64,000 bases of DNA from Phytophthora colocasiae (lineage: Eukaryota; Oomycota; Peronosporomycetes; Peronosporales; Peronosporaceae): positions 682,001-746,000 of the forward strand of contig JAGKQI010000046.1 in NCBI GenBank assembly GCA_018806915.1, written 5' to 3'. Position numbers and translations under genes: made by a program. How positions within the stretch are numbered: the first letter of the stretch is position 1; each line of letters begins with the position of its first letter. Below, in pieces: positions 23,733 to 33,425 of the stretch. The notes under the pieces were generated by a model that was given only the letters and a program-made list of their open reading frames with translations, was not told the DNA's origin and searched no databases.

Positions 23733-24204
23733 CGTCGACTTCAGATATTCAAATGCCCAGTGTGAATTCAAAATGCATGAATGAGTCGGGTACGGTAGTG
23801 ACACTATTGCTACAAGTTGGGAATTGTGTGTACCACATAATCAAGAGATCTTGTTAGTGTGAGAATGAAACCATTCCGAATATTATATATCAGAATATAT
23901 GAATTGTTTGTGAACATGGTAAGAAGTTGATGAATTTTATACCGCGTTGGCTACATATATAATATTAAACAGGCTATAAGAATTACGTTTTCTATGTTTT
24001 TTGTATTGCGGCCCCCTGCTTCATTGACCAACCAGCTCCGAAGGCGCCACGTCCGCTGCGATTCGGTGGCATCTTCTCGTCTTCTCTGCGCGGCTTCCAC
24101 CTCGAGTTGAGCCCTGGGAGTGGGTTCATCGCATAGATCTGCGAGTGTAGATCCTCCCTCACCCCCTGGTCACCACTTAGAACCCCTTCAATCCGCAGGC
24201 CATC
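23733..24204. promoter_or_regulatory. Divergent intergenic region between PLK and RBBP6
   Basis: This 472-bp stretch separates two divergent starts. The half near PLK is AT-rich with ATATATAAT-like runs around 23880-23970. The half near RBBP6 is GC-richer and probably its 5' leader. No gene is seen. Confidence 0.45.
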
Positions 24205-27200
24205 ATGTCGATCCACTTTAAGTTCAAGTCGGCCAAAGAGTTCGATACAGTGACGTTTCCGGGCGCTGTTATCCGCGTACTGGACCTAAAGAAGGCCATT
24301 GTGGACAAGAAGAAGCTGGCAAAAGGTCTGGACTTCGACCTGGTCATCACGGACGCACAGAATGGGAAGATATACGACGACGAGACCACACAGCTGCCCA
24401 GAAACACCAGCGTGACGGTCAAACGCATCCCCAGCCAGCAGCCAGGCAGTGGCTTATTGGCCAGAATGAAGCAAGAAGCGGCCGTGGCCGCGGCTGCAGC
24501 AGCCGCGGCAGCTATCCACGCATCACCGCCGGTGGCTCCAATGGCCGGGCCGTCTCCCGTGCTGCCGGTCGGGATCACGCCCACACAGCCGTACGTTGCC
24601 ATTCAGTTGCAATTATTTAAGTTATTTTGTATAGGAGATGTTAATTGTGTTGTTCTTGTGCAATTGTTCTCTTTTTTTCCTTTTGATTATTTTCACAGAA
24701 TGGCTGCACTTGCTTTGAATACTGGAAATGAACCTGCAGGAGCACAAACAATGGAGGACGAACTGGCTGCTCTGCAGTCTATCCATGAACAGGCCGAGGA
24801 TATGCGAGGCTCGAGACTGGGCAATAAGACGTGGACCGCGTCCAGCGGCAGCAACGCCAATCACGTGATGAATTACTACGCGGCCAATGGGCCTGGTGGA
24901 GAAGCAGGTGGACGAGGAGCTGGTGCCGGCGGCCGGGGCTTTGGTCGGGGTGGCCGCGGTGGAGATTTTGCAGGTCGAGGAGGAATGATGAATGGAAGAG
25001 GCGGCCGTGGCGCTGGTCCTGGAGGCCCGGCCGGACCGAACCTTTTGGGCAATCCGCCAGCCAATTATGTGTGCTACAGATGCGGAACTCCCGGACACTA
25101 TATCCAGAACTGCCCCACGAACGGGGATCCCGAGTTTGACCAACACCGTGTGAAAAAGAAAACTGGTATCCCCAAGTCGTTCATGAAGGCCGTGAGTGAT
25201 CCCAGTGAGATCCCCGTAGGTGCGGGCAAAACGGTAGTGAACGCGCCGTGGGGCGGGCTAGCTGTGATAGAACCGCAGAATAAAAACTTCTCTAAATTAA
25301 TGGCTCGGTCTGGCGGCTCGGCCACCTTGGATCAATTCATCTCGAATCCACCCGAGCACTTGGCATGTCCCCTTTGCAGACGGCTCATGAGCGACGCCGT
25401 GCTGATACCGTGCTGCCAAGAGGTAAGCAGTTACCCAAGTTCCTGTTGTCCGCGTTGGTGGAGTTGGTTGTGAGACTGATTGTGTTGTTTTGTGTCAATG
25501 TATTTGCCAGTCTGCTTGCGATGAATGCCTTCGCAGTGCGCTGATCGAGCGTAAGCTGACCTGTCCGCTATGTAATGCGAGCAATATGTCGCCCGAGAAA
25601 TTGTTGCCGAACAAGGTGCTTCGGACATCCGTGGACGAGTTTTTGCGTCGTGCACGCACAGAGCAGCAAGAGCGCGAGCAACTAGTCAAAGAAGCTGAGG
25701 AAAAGGCTCTGGCGAAACAAAAGGCAGCAGAGTTGGCTGCAAGCTCAGCTACACGCAGATCCGGCGACAGTGCAGATGCTACCTTGGAAATCAAAAAGGG
25801 CAAGAAGGGCGATGGCGAAGAAGAGGAAGAAGACGAGTTTGGCGGCGACATTTTTGGCGATGGTGACGAGAACGAAGACACTTCTTCGCCACAGAAATCT
25901 GGAACGCCTGCGTCGGCGTCTCCTCCACAGCCTCAGCAGCCACCCCCACTTCCCAAGGATGAAACAGCAGCAGCGACCGTCGAAGATGCGGCAGGTGGAC
26001 CTTCGCGCAAAGCAAGCGATGCATCATCAAATGGTGCTGGTCAGACAGCCGAAAAAACAGAAAAGGTGTCACCAAGTTTGGGATCCCAAGGCCCACCGTT
26101 CGGAAATGGTCAAGGTCCTCCTGGGCACCAAATGCAATGGGGGCCTGACGGCCCTCGAGGACCCCCGATGGGTTTTAATGGCGCACCAGGTCCCTGGTTT
26201 GATGGTCCTCCCCGTGGCCCGTGGTTTGATGGTCCGCCAGGGCCATGGTTTGACGGTCCTGGTGGACGTGGCGCGATGAAGGGCGGTCGTGGTGGTCGAG
26301 GCCGTGGCGGACGAGGAATGCCTCCAGGCTACTTTCGTCCTGGACCGGATTACTTTGGACCCCCTCCTGGTCATCCAGACTACTTTGGCCCTCCCCCACC
26401 GTGGTTCGATGGTCCACCGCCATTCGGGGGCCGCGGCGGAGGTGACCCCTGGTTTGAAGGAGTAGAGCGGGGACCACCACGTGGACGCGATGATGATCGC
26501 CGACGCGACCGCTCTACTTCTCGTGATCGCTCTCGCGTTCGAGACCGTTCAACTGGTCGCGATGGAAAAAGTGATCGCGATCGCCGTGGAGGTGACGGAA
26601 AAGATTCCCGGAGCTCGCGTAGCGGTGACCGAGAGCGCAGCAAGCGTAGTCGTAGTCATAGCCGCGGTCGTAGCCACAAACCGGCGCATGGGAGATCCCG
26701 TAGCCGCAGTAACTCACGCTCAAGACAAGACAAGAAGAGCCGCGACCACGGTAGCTCTTCGCGGGCATCGTCTTCACGCCGGTCGCGTAGTACGAGCCGT
26801 GGCCGTCATCACCGCGATCACAAAAGCAGCAGCGACGCCAAGTCAAGCAAAGACTCGAGCAAGGACTCGAAAACTTCTAGTGAGAAAGACAAAAAGCCCA
26901 AAGAAGAAGAGAAGAAACAAGAAAGCACGGTTAAGGACGTCAAGCTGGACCAGGTTGCGGCACCTGCTATTGACCTTGACTTTTTGACAGAACCAGCGGA
27001 TGAGGAGATGCCAAGTGATACTGAAACACCCTCGACCCCAGCGAAGCTGGACCGTAAGAAGAGTGATGAAAGCATGACAGACAAGGATGCTAAGAATATC
27101 CAGGAGGAAGACAAGAAGAAATCTCGTAGTAGTGCTGACCGCAACAAGAACGGCGAAGGTCGCAATGGAAGTCGTTCCTCTTCTCGTCGACACGATGGAT

Positions 27201-28000
27201 CTCCTAGCCGCTCCAGCCGTGGCCGGGACCGTGACCATGACCGCGACCGTGACCGTGACCGTGACCGTGACCGTGACCGTGACCGTGATCGTGATCGTGA
27301 CCGGGGTTCAACATCAGACAAGCGTGGAGCGTCTTCGTCTCGAAGCCGTCGTAGTCGTTCTCGTTCGCGATCGATATCTCGTCGAGAGTCTTCTCGTCGA
27401 CGCACAGAGGATAACGGTTCTTCAACGCGTGGGAAGGACCGCGGTAGCAGTCGTAGTGGAGACCGAGACCGGGATCGAAATCATGGGCGTGACCGTGACC
27501 GTGACCGTGATCGCGAACGCGACCGAGATCGTGATCGTGAGCGGGAGAAGGAGAAGGATCAACCTCGCGACCGTGAAAAGACTCGCGACCGAGAACGCGA
27601 CCGCCCTCGTGACCGTAAAGAACGCGAAGGAAAGCGCAGCCGTGATACTAGAAATGATGACACTACTGCTGGAGGAGACCGAAAACGACGTCGTAGTGCT
27701 GAGAAAGAACGTCGCGGCGAGAAAACGTCGGTTGGTGGCAGCGGCGGCGGTGGGCGTGTAGTAACTACAACGTCTGGCACCTCTCGTGGATCACGCGGAG
27801 GCCGCAACCGTCGCCGTGGCGGCGGCGGTGGCGGCGGCGGTGATAATGATGACAAGCGCCGGATCGAAATGGAAGGCGAAGGCAAGAGCGACCGTAAGCG
27901 ACCTCCTCGTAAGAAAAGTGACGACCGCGGAGGCAAGGGGTCCGGCGAGCCAGCAACTAAAAAGCGATCGGTGCTGGACCGCCTTGGACCCAAGCTCTGA
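24205..28000 (+). CDS. RBBP6: RBBP6/Mpe1-type DWNN, zinc-knuckle and U-box/RING protein
   Basis: Exons 24205-24590, 24699-25422 and 25511-28000 join in phase to 1,199 residues. The ubiquitin-like DWNN domain occupies residues 1-78 (SIHFKFKSAKEFDTVTF...DFDLVITDAQNGKIYDDE). A Gly/Arg-rich segment precedes a CCHC zinc knuckle (YVCYRCGTPGHYIQNCP, ~260). A RING/U-box-like finger follows (CPLCRRLMSDAVLIPCCQES, then CDECLRSALIERKLTCPLC). This order is diagnostic for RBBP6/Mpe1/PQT3, which joins the pre-mRNA 3'-end cleavage and polyadenylation machinery and has E3 ubiquitin ligase activity. The long tail has Pro/Gly-rich PPWFDGPP motifs, SR dipeptides and RD/DRDR repeats, as in splicing-associated proteins. 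Intron 1 is 108 nt and in-frame open, so retention would insert 36 residues after residue 128. Confidence 0.95.
27226..27302 (+). repeat. GACCGT hexanucleotide tandem repeat
   Basis: About 12 near-perfect copies of the 6-bp unit encode an Arg-Asp dipeptide run within RBBP6. A shorter block of the same unit is at 27487-27540. Such repeats may vary in copy number between strains without breaking the frame. Confidence 0.8.
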
Positions 28001-28518
28001 AAATGAAGGCAGATCATGAATTGATTCAACTCAAAAAGACAGCATGGAAGCTAATTCTGAATCAACAGTAACAAGAAAAACAAACAGCATACTGACTGCA
28101 TTCTCTTTGGCAACAGTCATTTGTATTGACTCAATACACACCATCGAACCAGTTATCACTTGAAGTAGTACCATTAGCAGTAGGATACACGTAGCTTGGG
28201 CCTCACCAAATGTGCAGACGAACCCTGTTGACTCATATCTACTGTAGAACGACGGACCCATCGAGTTACATTCAAGTCCTCGCATTGCCGCTCGCGGAAC
28301 AGGTTTAGTTTTTATTGCTCTGCATCCACTCCGGACCTTCGTATTACGAAGTTCGTACAGTACTCGAATCGTGACTGACCCCACGTTGCAAATCAAGAGG
28401 GAGCGGGCTGTAGCGAGGTTGAAGCTCGATGGTGTTGTTTTTTTAGCGCTTATAGTTGTTATGTGCATGTAGCACGCTCTTTCGTTTGCAGCTTCTGCCT
28501 TGCCATACCACTGGTAAG
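28001..28518. other. Convergent intergenic region
   Basis: The 518 bp lie between two convergent genes. A 145-codon minus-strand frame (28468-28031) has no recognisable domain and an unlikely composition, so it is not called. The stretch presumably holds both 3' UTRs. Confidence 0.4.
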
Positions 28519-29897
28519 TTACCAGTCAAGGTCCAATTCGTCAGGTGCTTCGTCGTCAGAAGGAGACACGCGCGGGCGGAACGGATCGGGTGGACGCTTG
28601 AAGCTGAACGTGCGGCTGAAGAAACTGTCGCTGCGACTGCTTCGGCTGCTGCTGCTCATACTGTTGGTACCGCTGGTCGAGCACTCACTCGTGTCGTAGC
28701 CGGCTTCAAGTTGGTTGCTCCTGTGTCCGAGGTGGGTCATGCCAGTGGCGTTCTTGACACACATAGCGCAAAATAGCCGCTTCTTGGCTCGCCCAGACTT
28801 GCTCAGCTGAAAAATATGATGTTGTTCCGAGCAGTCCTTGCACACAGTCTGTCCGGAGAGAAGCAAGCGTCCGAATTGTCAGTGAAAAGGCTGGATAATG
28901 GTATGTATATGCATGTACCTGATGGCAGCCTGCACAATGCGGGTACGAGCCGAGCTTTGGTTTTCGCGCACAGACGTGGCATGTCGTGCTACATGTACAT
29001 GAAAACAGGACGATGATCCAACAGTTAGCTTTGCGTTGAGACACCAAGGTAACTGGTGCAATTGACACGCAACACGTTTGGTAGAAGTCTCATCTCTTAC
29101 CTGGAGGGTAACCATTGGTGGCTGTCGGCTTCGTCCACCAGCGCGCTGAAGTTCTTGGCTCGACCGCCTTGGGGACTATGAACGACGTTGAGCCATGTGC
29201 TGGCCACACCAAGTTGAATAGCCTTCTCCGGTGCAGATCCGAACTTCAAAATGGAACCCAAGAGGAAAATCTCCGTCTTGTTAGTGCGTTTGTGGCGCCG
29301 GTACAAGTAACACGACGCCGTGTGTTGGCGTAGCATCCCAGGTGTAGCTTCCGAAGGCCACTCGGGCCTCTTGATAGACTGTAATGTGTGGTAAGTGAGC
29401 TCGTGACCGCGTGCGTCTGTTGTGGTACCCATGCGCTCGTACGTTAACGCGTCGCGGTCGTGTAGTAACCCCCACGCACAGCGACCAGCGAACCACTTGA
29501 TACCCGCAAACCGGAACGGATCCTCAGGTGTGCGACGTTCATGTGCGTTAAGCACCGATCCGTCTTTTAAGTCGTAACCCAGTAAAACCTTGGCCGTTCG
29601 AAGCTCGTCCGTCGATTCGCAGTACAAACCACCCATGACATCCTCTAGCCGTCCATCGATAAGCCCCGTACCAACCATGATGATAGTCGACGGGTTGATA
29701 GATCCAGGCACGCTATTGAATACACTCACTTCCTTCCGGCGTTTGACAAAGGCCCAGTGCTGAGGGTCAATGTTCTTCGGGTTGAACTTGGCCCGTTCCG
29801 CCACCGTTTCCTGCAGGAACAACCTCGCAGCATGGTCGTACATTTCTCGGTCTTGTGGCGTCAATTTGATCTGCGGACACCGATCAGGGCCGAACAT
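28519..29897 (-). CDS. START-like domain protein with FYVE-related zinc finger
   Basis: Exons 29897-29101, 28988-28919 and 28848-28519 join in phase to 398 residues. The first ~265 residues form a START-like lipid-binding region of the type common in Phytophthora (MYDHAARLFLQETVAERAKF, GLYCESTDELRTAKVLLGYDLKD, GIKWFAGRCAWGLLHDRDALTYERMG). A cysteine cluster follows: CHVCARKP, HCAGCHQ, TVCKDC and LFCAMC, with four CxxC pairs as in FYVE fingers. The basic RKHHCR and WxxD motifs that bind PI3P in true FYVE domains are not present, so PI3P binding is doubtful. The C-terminus is a Ser-rich, acidic tail ending DELDLDW. Likely a peripheral membrane or lipid-transfer protein. The role is inferred. 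Confidence 0.85.
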
Positions 29898-30345
29898 GAC
29901 GGGCGAAGGCTCCGAATCAGACTCGGACTCGGACGTGTTGATCCAGAGATCTATCTATGGAGCTTCTGGAAGCCCCACCTTGGGTGCGCGACGGCAAATT
30001 GCGTTGTGAGGAATCCGTGGAACTAAAAGGCTCTGAGCAACTCGGGAATAAGAGGAAGCGCCTCAGGTCCGAAGTCAGCTCATCGAGGAATGAACAGCGG
30101 AGACAGTCGATCTTTTGCGCCGGACTCGTCTGACCCGACCAACATGACAGTGTTCATCAATGGGCGACTCACAATGAGGCCTTTCACCATCGCGATTGAG
30201 TTGAACACTCGTTCGTGGAGGGATCAACTGACTCAGAGGCAGGACGCACATCGATTATCTGCACTGTGCATATCGCTGCGCGAACTGTGTGGATCGGATC
30301 GCAAGCAACGAGGACCCCACGATGCGAGTGTTTACTTAAAGTATG
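29898..30345. other. Intergenic region before the nested MITE
   Basis: No supported gene. Short open frames are present but have no ATG context, homology or splice support. Confidence 0.35.
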
Positions 30346-30347
30346 TA

Positions 30348-31075
30348 CAGGTTTCCCCGCCTAATTTGCAACTGTGTCAAGCAATATACTACAGGTTTCC
30401 CCGCCTAATTTGCAACTGCATCAAGTAATTTACCTCGATCAGGGAGTGAAGATGCGGATGCGATTTGCTCTATCTGGTCTGCCAATGTACTGAGTTACAT
30501 GCAATCACGGGGGAAATGGGATGCACGATGAAGGTTCAAGGAAGATAATCCCTCCCAATTTTTCAGTAACTCAGTACCTGATGCATCTATGTGATACCTG
30601 TGCAGATTTTGCATCCTGGCAGATTTTCTTGGTCCGACCCCTGCAAATTAGGCGGGGAAACCTGTAGTACCTTGATGACGACATGCAGATGCGGATACGA
30701 TTTGCTGAGACAGATTCTCCAATGTACTGAGATAGATGTAATCTAGAGGGAACGCGGAAAGCATTTGACAAGTACAAGTTGCTCCATTACGGTGGTAAAC
30801 GAAAGGCTGAGAATGAACATTATTTGTTGCAATATGCTGTGCTAGTGCTGATAAGCCTCATTCATCAATTATCCAGCAAGAAGAAAGTGTACGTGCGCCT
30901 CACACTGGGCCAGAAGGCTATACTGTGCAAGATAGCACGAGAGAAGCCACACGACCTCAAACTTATAAAGTTTACACTAATTCAGTAGTTGCTGCGTTTA
31001 TGTGTTACCTGTGCAGATTTTGCATCCTGGCAAATTTTCTTGGTCCGACCCTTGCAAATTAGGCGGGGAAACCTG
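30348..31075. mobile_element. Outer pogo/Tc1-mariner-like element (interrupted)
   Basis: It starts CAGGTTTCCCCGCCTAATTT at 30348 and ends with the exact inverted sequence at 31075. TA dinucleotides flank it (30346-30347 and 31076-31077), as for Tc1/mariner and pogo transposons. Without the inner insertion it is 453 bp. A frame at 30779-30988 contains KKKVYVRLTLGQKAILCKIA, which resembles the N-terminal helix-turn-helix of pogo/CENP-B type transposases. This suggests the element is an internal deletion derivative. It is split by a second copy of the same family at 30392-30664. Confidence 0.78.
30392..30664. mobile_element. Inner copy of the same MITE family, nested in the outer copy
   Basis: It has the same terminal inverted repeats (CAGGTTTCCCCGCC... 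and inverse), is 273 bp long and is bounded by TA at 30390-30391 and 30665-30666. Its internal sequence aligns with the outer copy on both sides (for example GATGCGGAT(G/A)CGATTTGCT and TTTTGCATCCTGGC). It lacks the transposase-like middle part. Removing the copy and one TA restores the continuity of the outer element. Confidence 0.8.
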
Positions 31076-31077
31076 TA

Positions 31078-31538
31078 GTACCTACTTAGCACACGCGTGA
31101 TTGCACCACATGATTGAGCATCAATAGGCTACTGTACCGATCCCCATGGTATCACTCGCCTTCGTCACGTACATTTCTCGGTTAAATAACATTGATGTAG
31201 TGCTGTACACGTCATGTAGATCATGTTGAAGCAAGTGTCCATCATGTACAGTATAATACACTTTATTAATACTACAATAGTACTAGTAATAATAGGCGTA
31301 ATACTACAATAGTACTAGTAATAATAGGCGTATCGATTAAACGCAACATTACTTCACGAAGTAACTGAAGTAACTGCGTGCGCTGGCCAATCAGAGCGTT
31401 AACAATTAAAACCGCGTTTTATTGTCACTTATTGTTTTCAAACATTTTGTGTCACTAGTATATTGTACGAAATATATTACCTATCGGTGACACTACATGT
31501 ACATTTTGTAACCAAACACCAACCCCACATTATCGACC
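31078..31538. other. AT-rich spacer upstream of the SDR-CbiX gene
   Basis: No gene is seen. It holds a 32-bp direct duplication and presumably the promoter of the gene at 31539. Confidence 0.4.
31268..31331. repeat. Two 32-bp perfect direct repeats
   Basis: Unit 31268-31299 (begins AATACTACAATAGTACTAGT) is repeated exactly at 31300-31331. Confidence 0.9.
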
Positions 31539-33386
31539 ATGTCCTCCAAGAAGCTCTTCGTGTTCGGCCTCGGGTATTCTGCATCCCGTGCAGCCCATGC
31601 CTTCCACTTGGCCGGTTACTCCATATCCGGCACTGTTCGGTCCCTCGAAGCGGCTTCGCAATTATCTCAATCTGATTCGAACTTATTCCGTTTCCAGGCA
31701 TCGGAGACTCTACCACCAAATGTGTTTTTATTCGACGGAGAACACTGGAGCGATGACAACGCCTTATCCCTCGAAGACGCACTTAAAGATGTGACTCATA
31801 TCTTAATTTCCGTACCAACGGGTCGTTCTGACGGCAAGGAAGACCCAGTTTTGGCAACTTTAGGGGATCGTCTCATTCCTGCCACGAAAGACTCGGTGCA
31901 ATGGGTCGGCTACCTGTCGACTATCGGAGTTTACGGAGAAACTAATGGAGTTGCAGTGGATGAATCCGCTCCAGTCGGTTCGTCCGTTAAGCGTTCGCAG
32001 ATGCGTATCAAAGCTGAACGACTTTGGCTTGATTCCGGACTCCCCGCACACGTTTTCCGAATTGCAGGGATTTATGGACCGGGAAGAGGAACGATCACTA
32101 AGGTTCGCAGTGGAACAGCATCGAGGATTCACATCCCTGGTCGGAAATTCAACCGTATTCATGTGGACGATATCGTGAATATTCTACTGGCATCGGCTGC
32201 TAAACCGAATCCGGGAGGTATCTACAACATGTGCGACGATGAACCTGCACCGGCTGATGAAGTCACAGCTTATGCATGTGAGTTATTGGGCGTTGCTGTA
32301 CCTCCAAGTCAATCGTGGGAAGAGGCGGAGAAAAATATGAGTGCCATGGCCAAGAGCTTCTATGCGGAGAGTAAGATCTGCGTCAATCGTCGGGTTAAAG
32401 AGGAACTGGGAGTCAAGTTGATTTACCCAACGTACCGTGAAGGATTACTGGCTCAAGTGCTGGAAGAGGAGAAAAACGAACTGAAGTCTATTGATGTTTC
32501 TCCATCGGTAGACCGTCTAGTGGTGCTGGTTAATATCGGCTCTTTACGAGCAGAGCCTTACTTGGATCTACGTCAGATCAGCTTCCGACTGAGTCGTGCT
32601 CTAGGGCAACCTGTTGTACCTTGTAGTTTCCGATTCTCGGACCGCGTGGACCCTCAGGAACTGAATGGACTGGAAGCGAAGACGTTCGAGAAGGTCTTGA
32701 CAGAACATCTCGCTTCTCGTGAAAGTGCGAGCAAAGTGATCGTCCTCCCGCTGTTCTTCGGGAAGAGTTCAACGTTGACGGAATTCCTCCCTAAGACGAT
32801 TGAAAAAGTGTGGGCTGCAGCTTCGCCTACTTCTTTACTCACAGTTCGTGTTGGTGGATGTCTGGTGGATCAAGAGAACGTCAAGGACACTCGAGTGGCT
32901 CAGATTTTGCTGGAACGGATCCACCAAGTGGTCGACTTTGAGAAAGTCAACGAGGACGTGACTATCCTCGTCGTGGATCACGGCACTCCGAACCGCGACG
33001 TTCACGAATCACGTGAACTCGTGGCTCAAGAACTCCGTGAACTGTTGAAGACCCACAAGCACGTTAAGCTGGTTGATTCGGCTTGTATGGAGCGTCGTGA
33101 AGGTGTTGAGTATGATTTCAACGACCCATTGTTGTCTGTGGCTCTCGATCACTACACTATTGACAAGGGAATCGTAGTCTGCGCCAAGATGTTCCTCTCG
33201 AATGGCCGTCATGCTGGCGAGAAGGGAGATATCGAAGAGATCATCGAAGATGTCAGTGCTAGACACCCTGGGGTAGACGTTCGCGTCACGGAGGCGCTTG
33301 GAACGCATGAGCTGCTGTCCGAGATCCTGCATGACCGATACCGTGCTGTTCTGACAAAGGAGACCCCGGACTACACGTTCTCATAG
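31539..33386 (+). CDS. SDR/NAD-epimerase fused to CbiX-type sirohydrochlorin chelatase-like domain
   Basis: An intronless frame of 615 residues. Residues 1-~310 form an extended-SDR Rossmann domain of the YeeZ/WcaG kind: FVFGLGYSASRAAHAF replaces the usual GxxGxxG, followed by YLSTIGVYGE, VFRIAGIYGPGR and FNRIHVDDIV. Residues ~320-615 resemble a two-repeat CbiX/SirB chelatase. The first repeat (LVVLVNIGSLRAEP, VIVLPLFFGKSST) has lost the metal-binding histidines. The second keeps both: VDHGTPNRD with His481 and FLSNGRHAGEKGDI with His558. CbiX inserts Co2+ or Fe2+ into sirohydrochlorin for cobalamin or siroheme. The linkage of an epimerase-like reductase to such a domain suggests a tetrapyrrole-related step, but the substrate is not known. 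Organelle targeting is not evident. Confidence 0.82.
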   Translation: MSSKKLFVFGLGYSASRAAHAFHLAGYSISGTVRSLEAASQLSQSDSNLFRFQASETLPPNVFLFDGEHWSDDNALSLEDALKDVTHILISVPTGRSDGKEDPVLATLGDRLIPATKDSVQWVGYLSTIGVYGETNGVAVDESAPVGSSVKRSQMRIKAERLWLDSGLPAHVFRIAGIYGPGRGTITKVRSGTASRIHIPGRKFNRIHVDDIVNILLASAAKPNPGGIYNMCDDEPAPADEVTAYACELLGVAVPPSQSWEEAEKNMSAMAKSFYAESKICVNRRVKEELGVKLIYPTYREGLLAQVLEEEKNELKSIDVSPSVDRLVVLVNIGSLRAEPYLDLRQISFRLSRALGQPVVPCSFRFSDRVDPQELNGLEAKTFEKVLTEHLASRESASKVIVLPLFFGKSSTLTEFLPKTIEKVWAAASPTSLLTVRVGGCLVDQENVKDTRVAQILLERIHQVVDFEKVNEDVTILVVDHGTPNRDVHESRELVAQELRELLKTHKHVKLVDSACMERREGVEYDFNDPLLSVALDHYTIDKGIVVCAKMFLSNGRHAGEKGDIEEIIEDVSARHPGVDVRVTEALGTHELLSEILHDRYRAVLTKETPDYTFS

Positions 33387-33425
33387 GTATTTTTTCGTGA
33401 ATACTGGTACATTCCACACTCGATT

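Noticed and set aside
27087..27761. Long plus-strand frame (224 codons) inside RBBP6
   Set aside because: It is a shadow of the repetitive GACCGT/CGTGAC coding region in another frame, with Val/Thr-only composition and no domain.
28031..28468. 145-codon minus-strand frame between RBBP6 and the START gene
   Set aside because: No domain, no conserved motif, no splice support. It overlaps probable 3' UTRs.
30090..30428. 112-codon plus-strand frame before and across the MITE end
   Set aside because: It ends inside transposon sequence and has no recognisable feature.
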